Notes: generated by a model not told the origin, from the letters alone. A stretch of 63,138 nt of DNA from Reticulitermes lucifugus (GCA_026260175.1 JAKCWW010000034.1:86992-150129); one strand, 5' to 3'. Positions 1 to 11,600 are shown, counted from the first letter of the stretch. A program made the numbers and translations.

Positions 1-61
1 TTTGGCTCCTGAGCTACAGACCTCCGAAATCCCGGAGGGATTTATGAAACACCCTGTATAT
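1..61. repeat. Possible terminal fragment of an unclassified dispersed repeat
   Basis: The first 61 bases end in ACACCCTGTATA, immediately before SINE D. Read on the minus strand this begins TATACAGGGTGTTTCATAAA, a kind of end seen on several insect transposable elements. The element is cut by the window edge, so class and length cannot be judged. This is a weak call from memory of similar ends. Confidence 0.25.
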
Positions 62-65
62 GTAC

Positions 66-318
66 TAGATTATCCCAGCGGCGGCGCGGTCTAAGTAGTG
101 GGTCTGCGGCCGTTCGTTTGCTTGGATTGTGGGTTCGAATCCTGCCGGGGAGATGGAGGTCTCTTTCTTGTGAATGTTGTGTGTTGTCAGGTAGTAGTCT
201 GCGTCGGGCTGATCACTCGTGCAAAGGAGTCCTACCAAGTGTGGTGTGTCTGAGTGTGATTGTGAAGCCTCGATAATGAGGAGGCCCTGGCCCACTAGGG
301 GCTGTTGCGCCATGGAAA
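66..318 (+). mobile_element. tRNA-derived SINE, family D, nearly full length
   Basis: A Pol III-type head is visible: a box A-like stretch near 88-102 and a good box B, GGGTTCGAATCC, at 131-142. The body ends with a GC-rich motif near 270-310 (GAGGAGGCCCTGGCCCACTA). The same body and tail recur at 57465-57700 (+), and the tail alone at 21897-21960 (-), which defines it as a family. SINEs of this build are copied by LINE machinery and encode no protein. The 82-codon frame on the minus strand is incidental. Exact ends and TSD were not resolved. Confidence 0.75.
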
Positions 319-1402
319 GAAGGGCACCATTTTATAAAGTTAGAAACCCATAGCATTTGCTTAAGTTTTTATGTTGATACTTGTTTGAATCTCCAACATC
401 TTCTGCTCCACGAAAATCTTATATTTTACACAAGAAATAAGATTTAAATGTTGCAATCTTATTGCAAATCATACTTATCTATTCCAATTATAATGCGCCA
501 CGAAAAAAGAAATAAATGTCCCTATTGTGCGGCCAGCACCACAAGATTTAAAACAGGCCTACTTACCTCAGTCGTAAGTCTATTCTTATTTCTCCAAACG
601 CCTCGCATAGCCCATCATCTTGTCGTCTTTATTACAATTGATATAGCGTCATTAAATCCCTTTTTTAGAATATATACTGGTACAAAATACTTTCTTCTCA
701 AACCTCTCCAAACACTGATTTCGACTTCTTTTCTGCGTGTGTTGAAAGTGAAACGAAAAATATTTGAATTAGTGTTTACTACATTGATCGTTGTTTACTA
801 GAAACAATGTCATAAATTTTGTAAAATTGTGTTTACTCGTAACGTATCTAATTTCATCGCTTTTAGTCTACAAACGATATAGGCCATGTGGCTTAGAAAT
901 GACTACTGCGTAAGATCAGTGAAAAATGATATGTTCCAGTTCTTGGAAAAATTATAGATTTCTGGCATTTGAATAATAAGTGTTACGCTTAGATATTACT
1001 AAGACAACAGCACAATATTTTGTGTAGTTATCAAAGTGTCGCCTCTTCAAAAGTGAGTGCAAGTGGCCTGTAGGATTTCTTACATGTCGGCAAACATGGT
1101 AACATACAAAATATTCATTCCGCGGCCCACTGGTTGATTATCAAAAGTCTTAGTAAAATAACATGTGAAATCACCTTTAGTGAAGGTATGGTTAGATACC
1201 GTATGGGCGCAGTTCTGTGACGGGAGCATCCGAAGAGAGAGGGGGAGGACGGGCAACAATGACATCCCGCTGTGTAGCAACAATGCACGTCAGAACCATC
1301 TGCTTCCCTCGTAGGGGGCACGGGGCTAGCAGGGGAGGGAAGGGGGCAGGTGAAAACTAACCCGCCGTCGAAGGAGCTGGAGGTTTACTTGATAGGAAGC
1401 AG
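319..1402. other. AT-rich stretch with no recognised feature
   Basis: The longest open frame is 117 codons at 448-801 (+). Its product has no domain I recognise. It is rich in hydrophobic and basic residues and has one CPYC pair but no full zinc-finger spacing. It starts in AT-rich DNA without a recognisable promoter or splice context, so I do not call it a gene. A slightly GC-richer purine tract lies near 1215-1350. Confidence 0.4.
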
Positions 1403-1515
1403 CAGTGAAACAGCAGTGTGCAGTGTGCACCATTTGGCCCTCAGTCGCGAGGTACTTGGTTCAAGCCCCAGTAGGGGAATATTACTACGACATATTGGAC
1501 GCGAAAAAATATTTC
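1403..1515 (+). repeat. Candidate tRNA-like SINE fragment
   Basis: A box B-like sequence, GGTTCAAGCCCC, lies at 1458-1469. About 35 bases upstream is a plausible but degenerate box A region (CCCTCAGTCGCGAG). No second copy was identified in the window, so family membership is unproven. Chance occurrence of a box B-like string remains possible. Confidence 0.3.
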
Positions 1516-2344
1516 AATGACTAACTTGTGAAATTGTCTGGAAATATTTGTAGCTTTTATGATGAACCCAGGATTTCCTTGCTTTCGTGTGGGGGGAGGG
1601 GGGACGAATTTATTTCGCTGTTTACAAAGGCTTACAAATTTAATTCCATTCCGAAAGAATTTAATCCATTTCGCACCCTCACAACCTACTTTATTACAGT
1701 TCGCTTTAATATTATTCTCGTATAAATAGGATTCTTAATACTACCTTCCATTTAGATTTTTCGACTACAATTCTGTAGATTTCTCGACCCTTCCGTGTGT
1801 GTTGCATGCTCTAACCCTTTATTCCATCTTTATGTGATCACCGTAAAAATGCAACAATGAAGCTCCTCACAGAGCAGTTTTTTCTAGCCTTCTATTACTT
1901 TGTCCTGCTTATATTGAAAGATCCTCTTCAGCAACATGTTCTCGAAAACCCGAATCCCTGCTACTCCCTTAGAATCACAGACCAATCATCCCCTCCAAAC
2001 AAAATCACATTTTATTAGCGACGTAGGCAAATTTCCGAAAAGCGACTATTCGTTTCGTCATGTCTGTCCATCTCTCCGCCACATGGAACAACTCGGCTTC
2101 CACTCGACAGGTTTTTATGAAATTTAATACTGGAGTATTTTTCGAAAATGAATTGAAAAAATTCAAGTTTTATTAAAATCTGACAGGAATAACGGGTACT
2201 TTACATGAAGACCTAAGTACATTTACGATAATATCTCGCTGCATTCTTCTTAGAATGAGAAATGTTTTAGACAAAAGTAGTAGAGAAAATCAAAACACAT
2301 TTTATGTTAGGTAACATTTTTCCCAAAAATTGTGTCGTTCATGA
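1516..2344. other. AT-rich stretch with no recognised feature
   Basis: Open frames here are 60-65 codons and carry no recognisable domain. There is a short G-rich run near 1588-1602. No inverted repeat, long simple repeat or SINE head was noticed. Confidence 0.35.
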
Positions 2345-2545
2345 GATAATGTGGAGAAATATGGTACAGCCAGGCAGGCCAGAGATGACAATATAATACA
2401 GCACATGCACTTTGCATGCTGGATAACTAAGGCTACAGACACACACTCAGAATATGTCGTACTTATTGATTTTCCACGGCAAATATGGTTTCGCGAACGC
2501 ACCTCAATATTCCGTGTATACGCACTTTACCTGTCTTGTTTATCC
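2345..2545 (+). repeat. Degraded translated-repeat fragment (reads like CWITKATDTHSEYVVLI)
   Basis: The forward frame from 2351 reads CWITKATDTHSEYVVLIDFP about 20 residues in. I recall near-identical short peptides (type CWIPKATNTHSEYVILIAFP) recurring as hypothetical proteins in many insect annotations, which suggests a dispersed repeat rather than a gene. The frame is open for 71 codons but has no known domain. The identification rests on memory of the peptide, and the repeat class is unknown. Confidence 0.4.
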
Positions 2546-2954
2546 CCGTCTCAGTGCAATACGTAAAGAGATGAATGGACCTGCACGCAGAGACCATTAC
2601 TTGTATTTATAACATTTTCTATGTGGGTGCAATATTTATATCGTATAAATATTAAGTTAAAAAATAAAGTTGTCCGTGTGCACGCCATGACAGCATAGTG
2701 TAGTTGCAGTTATTCTTCAACTCGGATCCAGACAGGCTGAAATAGTCACGTTAAATCCATGGCCACTTGACCCCCCGCAAGGTCACCGGTACGCACTGAA
2801 TGGGCTCCACAGCAGCTGAACACTCTGGAGAACAGATGACGCAAATACTTTGCCCTTGCCGAGAAATGAACCACGATTCCTCAAACGCACAGCCCTCAGT
2901 CTACTCACCGTATGGACAATGCTATACCGGCACTCATTAATACTGTTCTACACA

Positions 2955-3004
2955 AAAGTTAGTTGTTGTTGTTATTGTTGTTGTTTTTCTTCTTCTTCTT
3001 CTTT
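2955..3004. repeat. Low-complexity (TTG)n then (TTC)n
   Basis: Runs of TTG/TTA triplets from about 2960 are followed by T-rich sequence and TTC triplets to about 3002. This is a compound, imperfect microsatellite. Confidence 0.85.
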
Positions 3005-3550
3005 GGGCAGTGAATCTCCTTGCAAGCTTATTACTCCCTACTATTCTCTGCAATCGTCTTACCATGACTCTATATAAAATAACATACGCCCATATGCCCA
3101 TATGCCCATCAACCATCTGCACGTAATACGAGGCCTTTCAGATAAATTTGACACTTGGCCTCTTCAAGGAGATAATCATTGCTTTTGTGCAGCTCACATG
3201 TCCTTTATCCTGTTTCACGAAATGCCACCTCTTCACTTCACTAAGTTCATTACCCTTACATTTTATTTCTCCAAAATTTATTTTAATATTATATTTCTCC
3301 CTTTCTCGGGTCTGTCTTGCCTTTAGATTTTCCCATCAACGTTTCTTGCACTTTTCTCATTTCTCTTCTTATACGGACCTATGGAATCGTCAGGCAGACA
3401 AAAGAGAGAGTTAAAATTTATAGGATTCTCTCACTGTTATATTAGCCGCAAAAATACTTGGTTTTTAATTTTTGTCAATTATTTAGTGTTATAAAATAAC
3501 ATTTTTAGGTTCGAAATATTACGCGATGGGCAAAGTTTATAAACTATGTA
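3005..3550. other. Unassigned stretch
   Basis: Contains a short near-tandem CATATGCC repeat at about 3090-3106. The overlapping forward frames at 3102-3414 are biased to Phe/Leu/Ser/His by T- and C-rich DNA and look non-coding. Confidence 0.35.
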
Positions 3551-3553
3551 GTC

Positions 3554-3592
3554 CAGAGAGAGAGAGAGAGAGAGAAAGAGAGGGAGTGGTTT
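3554..3592. repeat. (GA)n microsatellite
   Basis: An uninterrupted (GA)n run from about 3555 to 3574 continues as interrupted GA-rich sequence to about 3592. The minus-strand serine/leucine repeat frame across it is an artefact of the dinucleotide repeat. Confidence 0.9.
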
Positions 3593-3751
3593 TTTCAATA
3601 AGCAAGAAATTATTCCAATTGTGTTCTTCTGGGTCATGACACGGTGCAGTCTGGTAAATAGTATAAATATTCAATGTCTCAAATATTACTGGGGCAGTCT
3701 TGAGTAGACCCCACTCTACGTGAAGCATCTTGTATTCCTGACATTAGTGTA

Positions 3752-4025
3752 AAAGGTAAAGTTCTCCTTAGAACGGGACATGAAGAACAAGAGGGGGAGT
3801 AGAGGTATAGTTCTACTCTTTCTTTAACCCTGGCACTAGATGAGGATGGGTAGTCAACTCCACGCCCCGGCCGCTTTACCCCCGGAAAAGAGACCCGGTA
3901 CCCATTTTATAGGAGACTGGGTGGGCCCCAGGGCCGGTCTGGACGGCTGCGGAAAATCTCTCCCCCTCCGGGATTCGATCCCCGGACCGTCCAGCTTGTA
4001 CCGACTACGCTGTCCCGGTCTACCT
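3752..4025 (-). mobile_element. tRNA-derived SINE, family B, full length with perfect TSD
   Basis: The element reads on the minus strand. Its tRNA-like head is at the right end, with a box B (complement of GGGATTCGATCCCC, 3970-3983). The body contains a GC-rich block (CCGGCCGCTTTACCCCCGG on the plus strand). It is bracketed by a perfect 13-bp duplication, TGACATTAGTGTA, at 3739-3751 and 4026-4038. That fixes both ends and indicates target-primed insertion by a LINE partner. At least eight more copies occur in the window. The uncorrupted TSD suggests a comparatively young copy. The 62-codon forward frame inside is not a gene. Confidence 0.9.
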
Positions 4026-4140
4026 TGACATTAGTGTATCATACTTTAAGTTCCGTGTTGTTTACGTTTAAGGTTCCAGTCTCGTAGTGATTGTCTTTAT
4101 GGCTCACCATTTGGATGGTTCTTTGCTACAGCAGTAGATG

Positions 4141-4154
4141 GTTGCCATGGTTAC
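4141..4154 (-). promoter_or_regulatory. RFX-type X-box, full consensus match
   Basis: On the minus strand the site reads GTAACC-AT-GGCAAC. This matches the X-box consensus GTNRCC-N(0-3)-RGYAAC at every position. RFX factors bind such sites, often upstream of ciliary genes. No gene is visible next to it. With any allowed spacer, about one such match is expected by chance in a window this size, so function is unproven. Confidence 0.3.
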
Positions 4155-4359
4155 CACATCCCCTCGGTGGTGGTGGTAATAACTGGCAAGTTACTCCTAC
4201 TGTAGTTCTTGTGGTGAAAAGCCAGTGACTGGTCCCCCCCTCACTCCACACATTTGTCGACGAACCGCAGTCGACAGTCTCCAGGCTTTATAAGCTGTAA
4301 TGATGAGGTTGCCCACTAACATACTACAGCTCGCGCAAAATAGCACTCATATCGATAGC

Positions 4360-4565
4360 AAGTGACCAGACAGATTAGCGCTGCAATATGTATCTAAAAC
4401 TACACACAGGAGGTCCCGGTTCGAATCTTGGCCAGGTTGTTTGCGGTCCTACTAAAGCATTATGTTGTCTCTTCGGGATAATGATGGGGCAGTACCTTAA
4501 AACAGGTCACGACCACTGCCTTCCAAATATTTATCCGCTCACAAATTGTTTCTTATTTTATTCTC
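4360..4565 (+). repeat. Candidate tRNA-like SINE fragment
   Basis: A box B match, GGTTCGAATCTT, lies at 4418-4429, in a slightly GC-richer segment that ends near 4540. A box A is not convincing. The general layout (tRNA-like head then unique body) fits a degraded SINE of a family distinct from A to D, but no sister copy was spotted here. Confidence 0.35.
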
Positions 4566-6404
4566 CTTCGACACCATGAAAATTAACTCTAGGCTGCAAG
4601 GTAGAGGCGAAGTTCAAATGATAGTCTTGTAGGTTATTACATCGTCTATAATAATACGTTTGTTCCGATGTTTCGGAGGAACGTGCTGACTCTATCTGAA
4701 TTAAATTCGGATAAGTTATTTGAGAGAAGAATGTCGAGTAGAGACTACGGAAAGTTACAAGGATTTTGGCACTTCAAAAAATCATTGCAAATTTCGCATG
4801 TAATTGACATATTTAATTTAAAGGGAGAACGTAAATTGAGAGCGTTTTTAGGAAAAAAACACCAACGAAAATATTTTGACTTATTTCTAACAGAGAGGAA
4901 GTAATGGGAGACTAAAAAGGTACATGATAACAGTTTTATAATACGCACTTTCTTCCAGTGACATTACCGTGACGAAAATAAGGACGGTGGAGCACGTGGG
5001 ACGTGAAGTTCCTACGTAGAAAATGAGGAATGCACACAAAATAACAGCTGGTAATTGTCAATCGAAGATAACTTGGATTTACGCAAAGACAGAAGAATAA
5101 TAATAAAATTAATTTTAAAAGTGCGGTGTGAACATGTAGACTAGAATCAAGGTGCTCACGATAGGAGCCAGTGGTGTGCTTTTTTACACACTTACGAAAT
5201 TTCGGCTTCCATAAGCTTAAAGGACGAATTTTTTTAAAGAAGTAAGTCACTTTATACTCTTTAAGAAATATCCTGTGCTACGAAAGTGGTTGGTTAGTAG
5301 GGCTTAGTATATCAAATCGCGTCCTTGAAATCAGTTGCTTCCATTTGCATCAAATTTACCTTAGTGGCAAATTTATCTCTTCTGTTTACCACGTTGTTTC
5401 TTTGTACCCCGAATATAATTTCTAGTAACGTGCCTGTCCACAAGAAATTATTAATAAAAAGCACATAAAATCCGTTGTTCAAACACCCTGTCTTTGAAGT
5501 TTATACCACAATATACCCCAACCGCGGGTGCTCCAGTATGAGTCAGTTCTATGAACCGTAAACCTGCCAAATGCTGTATAAAAACCCGAAAAACCTAACA
5601 TCAAATATCAATCTGTTACTTGATTAAAGTTTTTATAAGCCTACGTCAATAAATTTGGTACACAATTCAATTTCCACCCATCGTTTGACGCTTTAATATA
5701 CAAGGGCGATGCTTCCCTCTATAATCGAATTTTCTCCACTAGCAACCCTTTTTTCCCAACTCATAAGTGATTAGTCATATCGATTTCATCGGCCTGGGAG
5801 CCAGGTGGCTCTATGTAGGATCTGTCAGAGATGGCTAAGTTATACGCCGAATTGCGCTTCCTTTGTCTATGGGATGGCTTCTTATGCGGTTGTATACCCT
5901 TCTGGACGACTGTAATATTAACGTGAGACACAAAAACAAACGTTCTGTTTTTCTTGCAGTTATCTTCTGTCTGGGCAGACACACTTCTTGCCACTCCGCG
6001 TTGGAATGGAAAGTAACATCAAAAAGAATTATCTCACATAAAGTTACCTTGTGAAATATTAAATTATGAAACGGCTCCGGATGTTAATTAAGCAGAAAGA
6101 AAATGGCGGATAAAGGTACATGAAAAGAGTGTTCGAAACAAGAGGGTTAATAAAGAAGAGAAGGAGAATGTAGAAGGAAATAAGACAGAAGGGTAGATAG
6201 AGCGATATAAGAGAAGAATGAAGGAAAGGATGAAAATTGGCACGGTTAAATGAAGGAGACAAAAAATGTGGGCGTAGAGAAAGAATTTTCACCATGCCAA
6301 CACTACTCTATACTGGGCCTGGGTGAACAGTGTGATGTCGATTACTGCTGTATCCATTGAGTATTATCGTATAATTCAGAACAGAAAATATTTGTCACTA
6401 GGAT
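4566..6404. other. AT-rich stretch with no recognised feature
   Basis: Frames up to 104 codons (4936-5250, minus) lack recognisable domains and have composition like their AT-rich background. A purine-rich segment spans about 6100-6290. Confidence 0.4.
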
Positions 6405-6560
6405 GAAAGAGACTTACGGGCTTTGACTGCGCAAATACACAGACGGGGTATTCGAGTCCGGTAAGGGACGTGTGTATATGCTTACGAAATTTGAGTTGTG
6501 TTGGCCTTTGCATGTGGAGGTTTTGCAGTGTTATGATTTACTGTCAATTGAGTCCTACCG
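6405..6560 (+). repeat. Candidate tRNA-like SINE fragment
   Basis: A box B-like sequence, GGTATTCGAGTCC, lies at 6447-6459, and a possible degenerate box A about 30 bases upstream (GGCTTTGACTGCGC). The downstream body is TG-rich. No other copy was recognised in the window, so this is a weak call. Confidence 0.3.
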
Positions 6561-6951
6561 TGTAATTAACAATTTTTTTTTCAGAATTCATTCTGAAATG
6601 GAACACTGGACATAATCAATGAAATTTGACGAATAAGAGAGAGCAAAATGCTTTCCTTCAGGCATGAGATACCTTGTCAGCTTTTGTTGTGGTCTTCGTA
6701 ATGGGTCAGAATAAACAGAATTTCTTTCGGTAAACCTAATAAGAAAGTGAATGTGTCTACTTTCCAGTTATGCTGCAGATATAGCTCAGGTCTAAATGTC
6801 TAACTTGAATCACTGCTATAAACTTGTTATAAACATCCTTTCATGGGAGGCAAGTTAAGCTCTTTTGACTGCCAATGATTAAATGTGTATTAGCATAAAG
6901 ACGTGCAAAATTATACCTTGCGAGTTATATAAAATTCCGTTTAGTATAAAG

Positions 6952-7039
6952 CAGGGCTATTTATTTCATTTTTCAGTGGGGTCAATCTGTGAAGTTAGAG
7001 ATTCAACCGGTCCCTGGACTGGCCCACCGAACCTCTAAG

Positions 7040-7081
<42 letters not shown>

Positions 7082-7180
7082 GAAATGAAAATTTTTATTC
7101 CGTAATAAAATATCGGATTGCGGGAAAATTGGCAGCATATTGTGGGTCAAATGTGACCCGTGGGCCTCTAATTGAGTAAG
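6952..7180. mobile_element. Possible hAT-type non-autonomous element with internal (TA)n
   Basis: The left end begins CAGGGCTATTTATTTC, and the right end carries TGACCCGTGGGCCTCTAATT. Both resemble ends of hAT non-autonomous elements, where a GGGCC-type subterminal block sits beside a CAGGG terminus. The right terminus is degraded and no 8-bp TSD is visible. A (TA)n tract interrupts the middle. Confidence 0.3.
7044..7076. repeat. (TA)n microsatellite
   Basis: An uninterrupted TA dinucleotide run of about 33 bases. It is likely length-polymorphic. Confidence 0.95.
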
Positions 7181-9690
7181 CTTGTTATAAATTATTCAAG
7201 CTTTGTACTGTGATACCCTATCCGACAATTAAATTAACACTATTTTTTACACTTTAATTTCCGAGACATAACACTTTTATTTCAATGTATGCTGGTCCAT
7301 GGCGTCTGAATAGGCCTGAACGAATATCGGAAGACAAAAAACGATCGACGAATTTCTTATTATGACGAAGTGTGTGTGCCGATACATGACCGATTTTGGA
7401 TGGTTCCCAATCTAGCAAACTTAATAAAAGATCCCCATCGATACAAATTGCTGTGTAGCAAAACCTAGTCAGATCTGTGAAAACAAAACACCGCTGTTGA
7501 ACTTCTTACAGAAATGAGTAACTTATCTAATTACTACTTGTAACCGGTGCCACCTTGTAAGCATAAGACAAGAACTGAAACCGGAAGTTCATTAAAGGCA
7601 AATCTGGCATTATAGGAAAATTTGTCTTGTCCCTAGGATAAACAGTATACATTAACGATGAAGATTATTAATGCTGTAACAGTAAGAAAAGCTAAAAATA
7701 TAAGGAAAATAGTCAGTTTGAATATTTATTTGTATTCAGAGGAAATAAAAAAAAGACTTCGAGATACTTTTTCAAAGTGGCCATTCACAAAAGTGTTGCA
7801 TAATGTGAATGTCATCTCTTAATTTGTCTAAATAGGTGAGCGGAAAATCGTTGCAAATTAGAAACATTAGGCAAATTTACATATATATTTAATGAACATG
7901 CTCTATAAAGAATTTTCAAGGACTTTTTAATACTTACAGTAAATACTGAAGGAAGCAGTAATAACTTACTTGCTCTGTGTAATAAACTTTTGTAAGAACA
8001 ACATTATTACTGTTTTTGTCAAACAATGAAAGACTGTGTTGTAACAAACAAGGAGTATTTAACTGTTTAAATTTAATAATAATGAAATATAAAAATTTAG
8101 CTCCTATAGCTTAAAACACACGCAAAATCACTATGAAACTGACATGCATAAACATTTTCTTTAATTGAAATTGAAACTCCGTGTGCGAAATATCGAGTTT
8201 CTTAACTTTAAAAGGAGTGCCATAAGCCTATATGAATACTACTGTTCATTAAAGGGTTAAGATATGCCGTATTAGTGTTAAGACTTGATGGGCATTTTTG
8301 AAAAAAATCTCTTTTATTTGAATAAACAATTTCACACTCAGACTTTTTTATGAATCTGATGTTAATTCAGCTGGTCAAAACATTTCGTGGCTTCAAAGAA
8401 TCCGGTCAATAGAACGAATATTAACTTACAGCAGGAAGATCCTTTAATGTTCAATTTTTAGGTCTAACTATCATCAACCTAGGGTTTGAACTGAAAGCCA
8501 CAAATAAACATAACACGGCTCTAGACTCAGAAGAACTTCTTTCTTATTGAGGAGTTTCTAATTTGTACCTGCATATTTAACAGTTCCTGTAATTAATCTA
8601 ATTAAAATACTTAGGGCAAAAATATTTAACTAACTAACAAGTTAAATCTCCTGAGAATTCGACATTTCTCACAGCTAATATTAATGACATATATTGGACA
8701 CAATCCTGAGTCACTGTTATCAGCCTTCCATAATCACACCTTATTTCCCTAAGATATATCCTAATGTTAATCTCATATCTCTTGCTCGGTCTTACAAGTG
8801 GTCCTCTTCCGAGAAGTTTTCCTACCAAAGTTTCTAGGCGAATGCAATTTTTTACTCCAAATTCAGCCTATATGTCTGGCACATTGTAGCCTTCAAGGTT
8901 TTAATAATCTCTGTAGGCCCAACATAAAATTTTCTGTCTTTCACTGCTACGTCCTCTCTGTCAGGTCCAAATGCCTTCCGAGGAACAAATTTTCCTTTAT
9001 GTAGGCCTATTCATATTAAAATCCGTGTCTGCTGAAGGTCCTTCACGTCATCGTGCAACGGTGTAGAAACACAAGGAACAATAGAATCAGTAATTAGATG
9101 GACTGCATCGTTTTCTTCAATGACGTTATATGAATTACGTCTTATACTTACTTTATTAATAAGGCCTATAAAAATATCATTGAACATAATTACAGCGTGT
9201 GTACCAGAAACCAGTCGCTCAGACGAAGAACGCCGCAATACATCTCTCCGGTCTCAGCTCCCTGTTAATTACTGCTAGGCTCCTACTGTTTCGAAGGTTA
9301 CCGATCTCAGGGGTGCTTAGAGCAACAGTGGCCTTTGTTGCTTATTTCAGAGTTTATGCAAGACTGATACATACTGAAGATCTGCAGCAATTCATTGGCT
9401 CGAAATCATTTACTCTACCACTCCGGTATGCGAGGCGTTCACATAGGAGGATTGGGGATTTCAGGAGCAAAGAAAAGCATTTAGGTCAAAATTTAATTTT
9501 TTGTAAAATGACACGGATCGGTTTTACTTAGTGGAAATGCTGTCTAAAATCAAACCAAAAGTGTAATCAATCCTGTAATCTTTCATAATAACATTAATTT
9601 AAATATTTTACACTATAAGTACCGTGCATTCTGTCATGAGTTATAGTCATACCAACTAATCCACTACAATCACTAACAAAGTATACATTG
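7181..9690. other. AT-rich stretch with no recognised feature
   Basis: There is no frame over 75 codons, no SINE head and no long inverted repeat that I could find. Composition is strongly AT-biased with many short A/T runs. Confidence 0.4.
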
Positions 9691-9699
9691 CAGCCCCAA

Positions 9700-9735
9700 C
9701 ATATGTTTCGGCAACTAAGTTGTCATCTTCAGGGG
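9700..9735 (-). repeat. Retroelement-tail motif (CTGAAGA, stem, GAAAC)
   Basis: The minus strand at 9705-9732 reads CTGAAGATG, then ACAAC-TTA-GTTGC (four CAAC/GTTG pairs), then CGAAAC, followed by ATATGTTGGGG. A very similar flank (ACATATGTAGGGG) follows the related motif at 39036, so the two probably belong to related elements. This form is common at the ends of Penelope-like and other retroelements (from memory). Confidence 0.45.
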
Positions 9736-10419
9736 ACAGACCTAAGAATCACAATTATTCAAGGCATCCAACTACGCGTACACTCAGCATCACAATAAAA
9801 GCACACATGCTACCAACGACATCAAAATGAAATTGATTTACAGATTCACAGAATCACAAGTTAAAAGTAAACAGCACAGTTTGTCCGGGTCAGTGTGAGT
9901 CAGCACTTCATATAACACAGCAAAACTTCTCACATATATAGGCTGTTACATGATTAGATCTAGATAATACAAATGTATACATAACCAACAGTCAGAAACA
10001 AATTTTAGAGAAGTTTTTATATATATTTTAATTATCTAAAAAAATTCGCCACGATGGCTTCCTTCAAGATCCTTCTAAAATTTTTATTATTTTGCAATAG
10101 GGAACCCTTTTTCTCTGTCTTAATCCTTCACAATCTTTCTTCCTCCTTTATTTATATGTATCTTTCTTACCTTTATCGATTTTCTCTCCTTTCCCCGTCA
10201 AATAACAGAAAGGACAAATTTTATTCTTCAGCTGCCACTACATAGTCTAAGCAACTGCCAGCTTCTTAACATAGGCCAAAGCAACAAATAATAAATTGTT
10301 ATTTAAGTAGTAAACGACTGTAATTTTTACGGACTACTTTCAAAATGTTTTGTTGCACATCTGATCATGAAATCCGTACTTTTATAGAATTTGAAAACAT
10401 ACCAAAGTGTTTAAAAAAG

Positions 10420-10890
10420 CACAACATTAGAACACGCCTGAGTTACCTCAGTCCAGTGTCGTACACCCTCGTTGAAGATCTCACTTCTATCAGTTCGATT
10501 TTACTACCCTTCCTTCTCTGCCTCATTCCCTCAGGTCTATTCACGCTTTCAGGTATTCAGGCTAGACTTTTGTACGCGTACGGCTTTAACTCCATGCGTG
10601 CTAATGTTCCGCCCATTTATACCCCTTAATATCAGCACACTAATCACGCCTATCGGACAAAGACCTGTGAGACGAAGAATATGAATTTTGTCGTTAAGAA
10701 ACATTGCGCAGCCTACTGCAAGCCCTCTTATCAGTCTCTGCTTGCTTGAGACGTATCTATCTATCTCGAGTCTAAATATTCTCCTGAGCACCATGTTATC
10801 AAAACCCCTGAATCTGTGGCCTTTCCTGGATGTATGAGACCCATAACGACTTGTCAAAAACTTAAAAGATGTAGCTACGTTTGCTGACAC
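10420..10890 (-). mobile_element. LINE 3'-end remnant (RT C-terminal tail), degraded
   Basis: The minus-strand frame at 10549-10896 contains GHRFRGFDNMVLRRIF. This aligns by eye with the EHRLRVFENKVLRRIF stretch that follows the reverse transcriptase of non-LTR retrotransposons common in cockroach and termite genomes. Downstream pieces resemble the WAGHVARMG-KRNAYRVLVG and DNIK-DLREVG blocks of the same tail, with frame changes. The plus-strand frame at 10345-10629 (SGLFTLSGIQARLLYAYGF) is simply the antisense of this element. It is non-functional, with no catalytic RT motif present. Confidence 0.65.
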
Positions 10891-11186
10891 AATCAAATAT
10901 AAAAAGAATCATACCGGAAGGGAAAACGGTTGCTAACGTTTAGATTCCTGTCAAATTCATGGCATGGAGGGACTTAGCAATCAGACTTCGACGTCGGGTA
11001 CCTGTCTTCTGGATAATGACACTGTGCAATCTGGCGGGTGGTACAAATATTTCGGACGACCCTGCTGCCTCCAATTTCAGGAAATTTTAACCTGATCATG
11101 GAGGCAGTATGTTCCTCTAGAATTTCAAAATCTGAATTTTCAGAGCCGCGAATAACTTAAATTTGATATAATCATGAGGTAATTTT

Positions 11187-11600
11187 TTACTCAGGCCGGA
11201 AAAATGGCCACCAATTTTCATTTGTTGGGAGCTCTTTTCTCTTACCATTAAAAACACAATTACAGCCCCTAAAATGGCGTCTGTAATCTGGACGTAACGA
11301 GTTACACATCGTTATAGCGATTCTTTGTGGTTGTATAATTGGATGGAAGTGCGGCCAATGATCGTAACAAGGTGGAATGTGTCCAACCAATGGTAAGAGG
11401 AAAGCCACCACCCGAAGGCAAGTCTTGGCGTTGTTTTAGTAGAGCTAGCCGTGTAATCTCTTCTTGTCACGCGATGTGGGAATTCACTTGACCGCCTTCT
11501 CACTCCCCGCCGCCCACCGACCAGAGGGGCTGCCCTATTACGCAGTTTCACCATGGGTAGCGCGACCATCGCTAAATTGGACACACCGGGTTCTTCCTAC
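11187..11600. other. GC-enriched patch with CCAAT boxes
   Basis: Within AT-rich surroundings this segment has two CCAAT boxes (11355-11359 and 11387-11391). It also has two AAAATGGC motifs (near 11201 and 11271), which match the core bound by YY1/PHO-type proteins, and a GC-rich block at about 11490-11570. This could be a promoter-like remnant, but no flanking exon is evident. The 74- and 90-codon minus frames show no domain. It may equally be an unrecognised repeat. Confidence 0.2.

Noticed and set aside
448-801. 117-codon plus-strand frame, one of the longest uninterrupted by Ns
   Set aside because: No recognisable domain, AT-driven composition, no promoter or splice context, and frames of this length are expected in 63 kb of DNA.
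10345-10629. 94-codon plus-strand frame (SGLFTLSGIQARLLYAYGF)
   Set aside because: It is the antisense of a LINE 3' end, not a gene.
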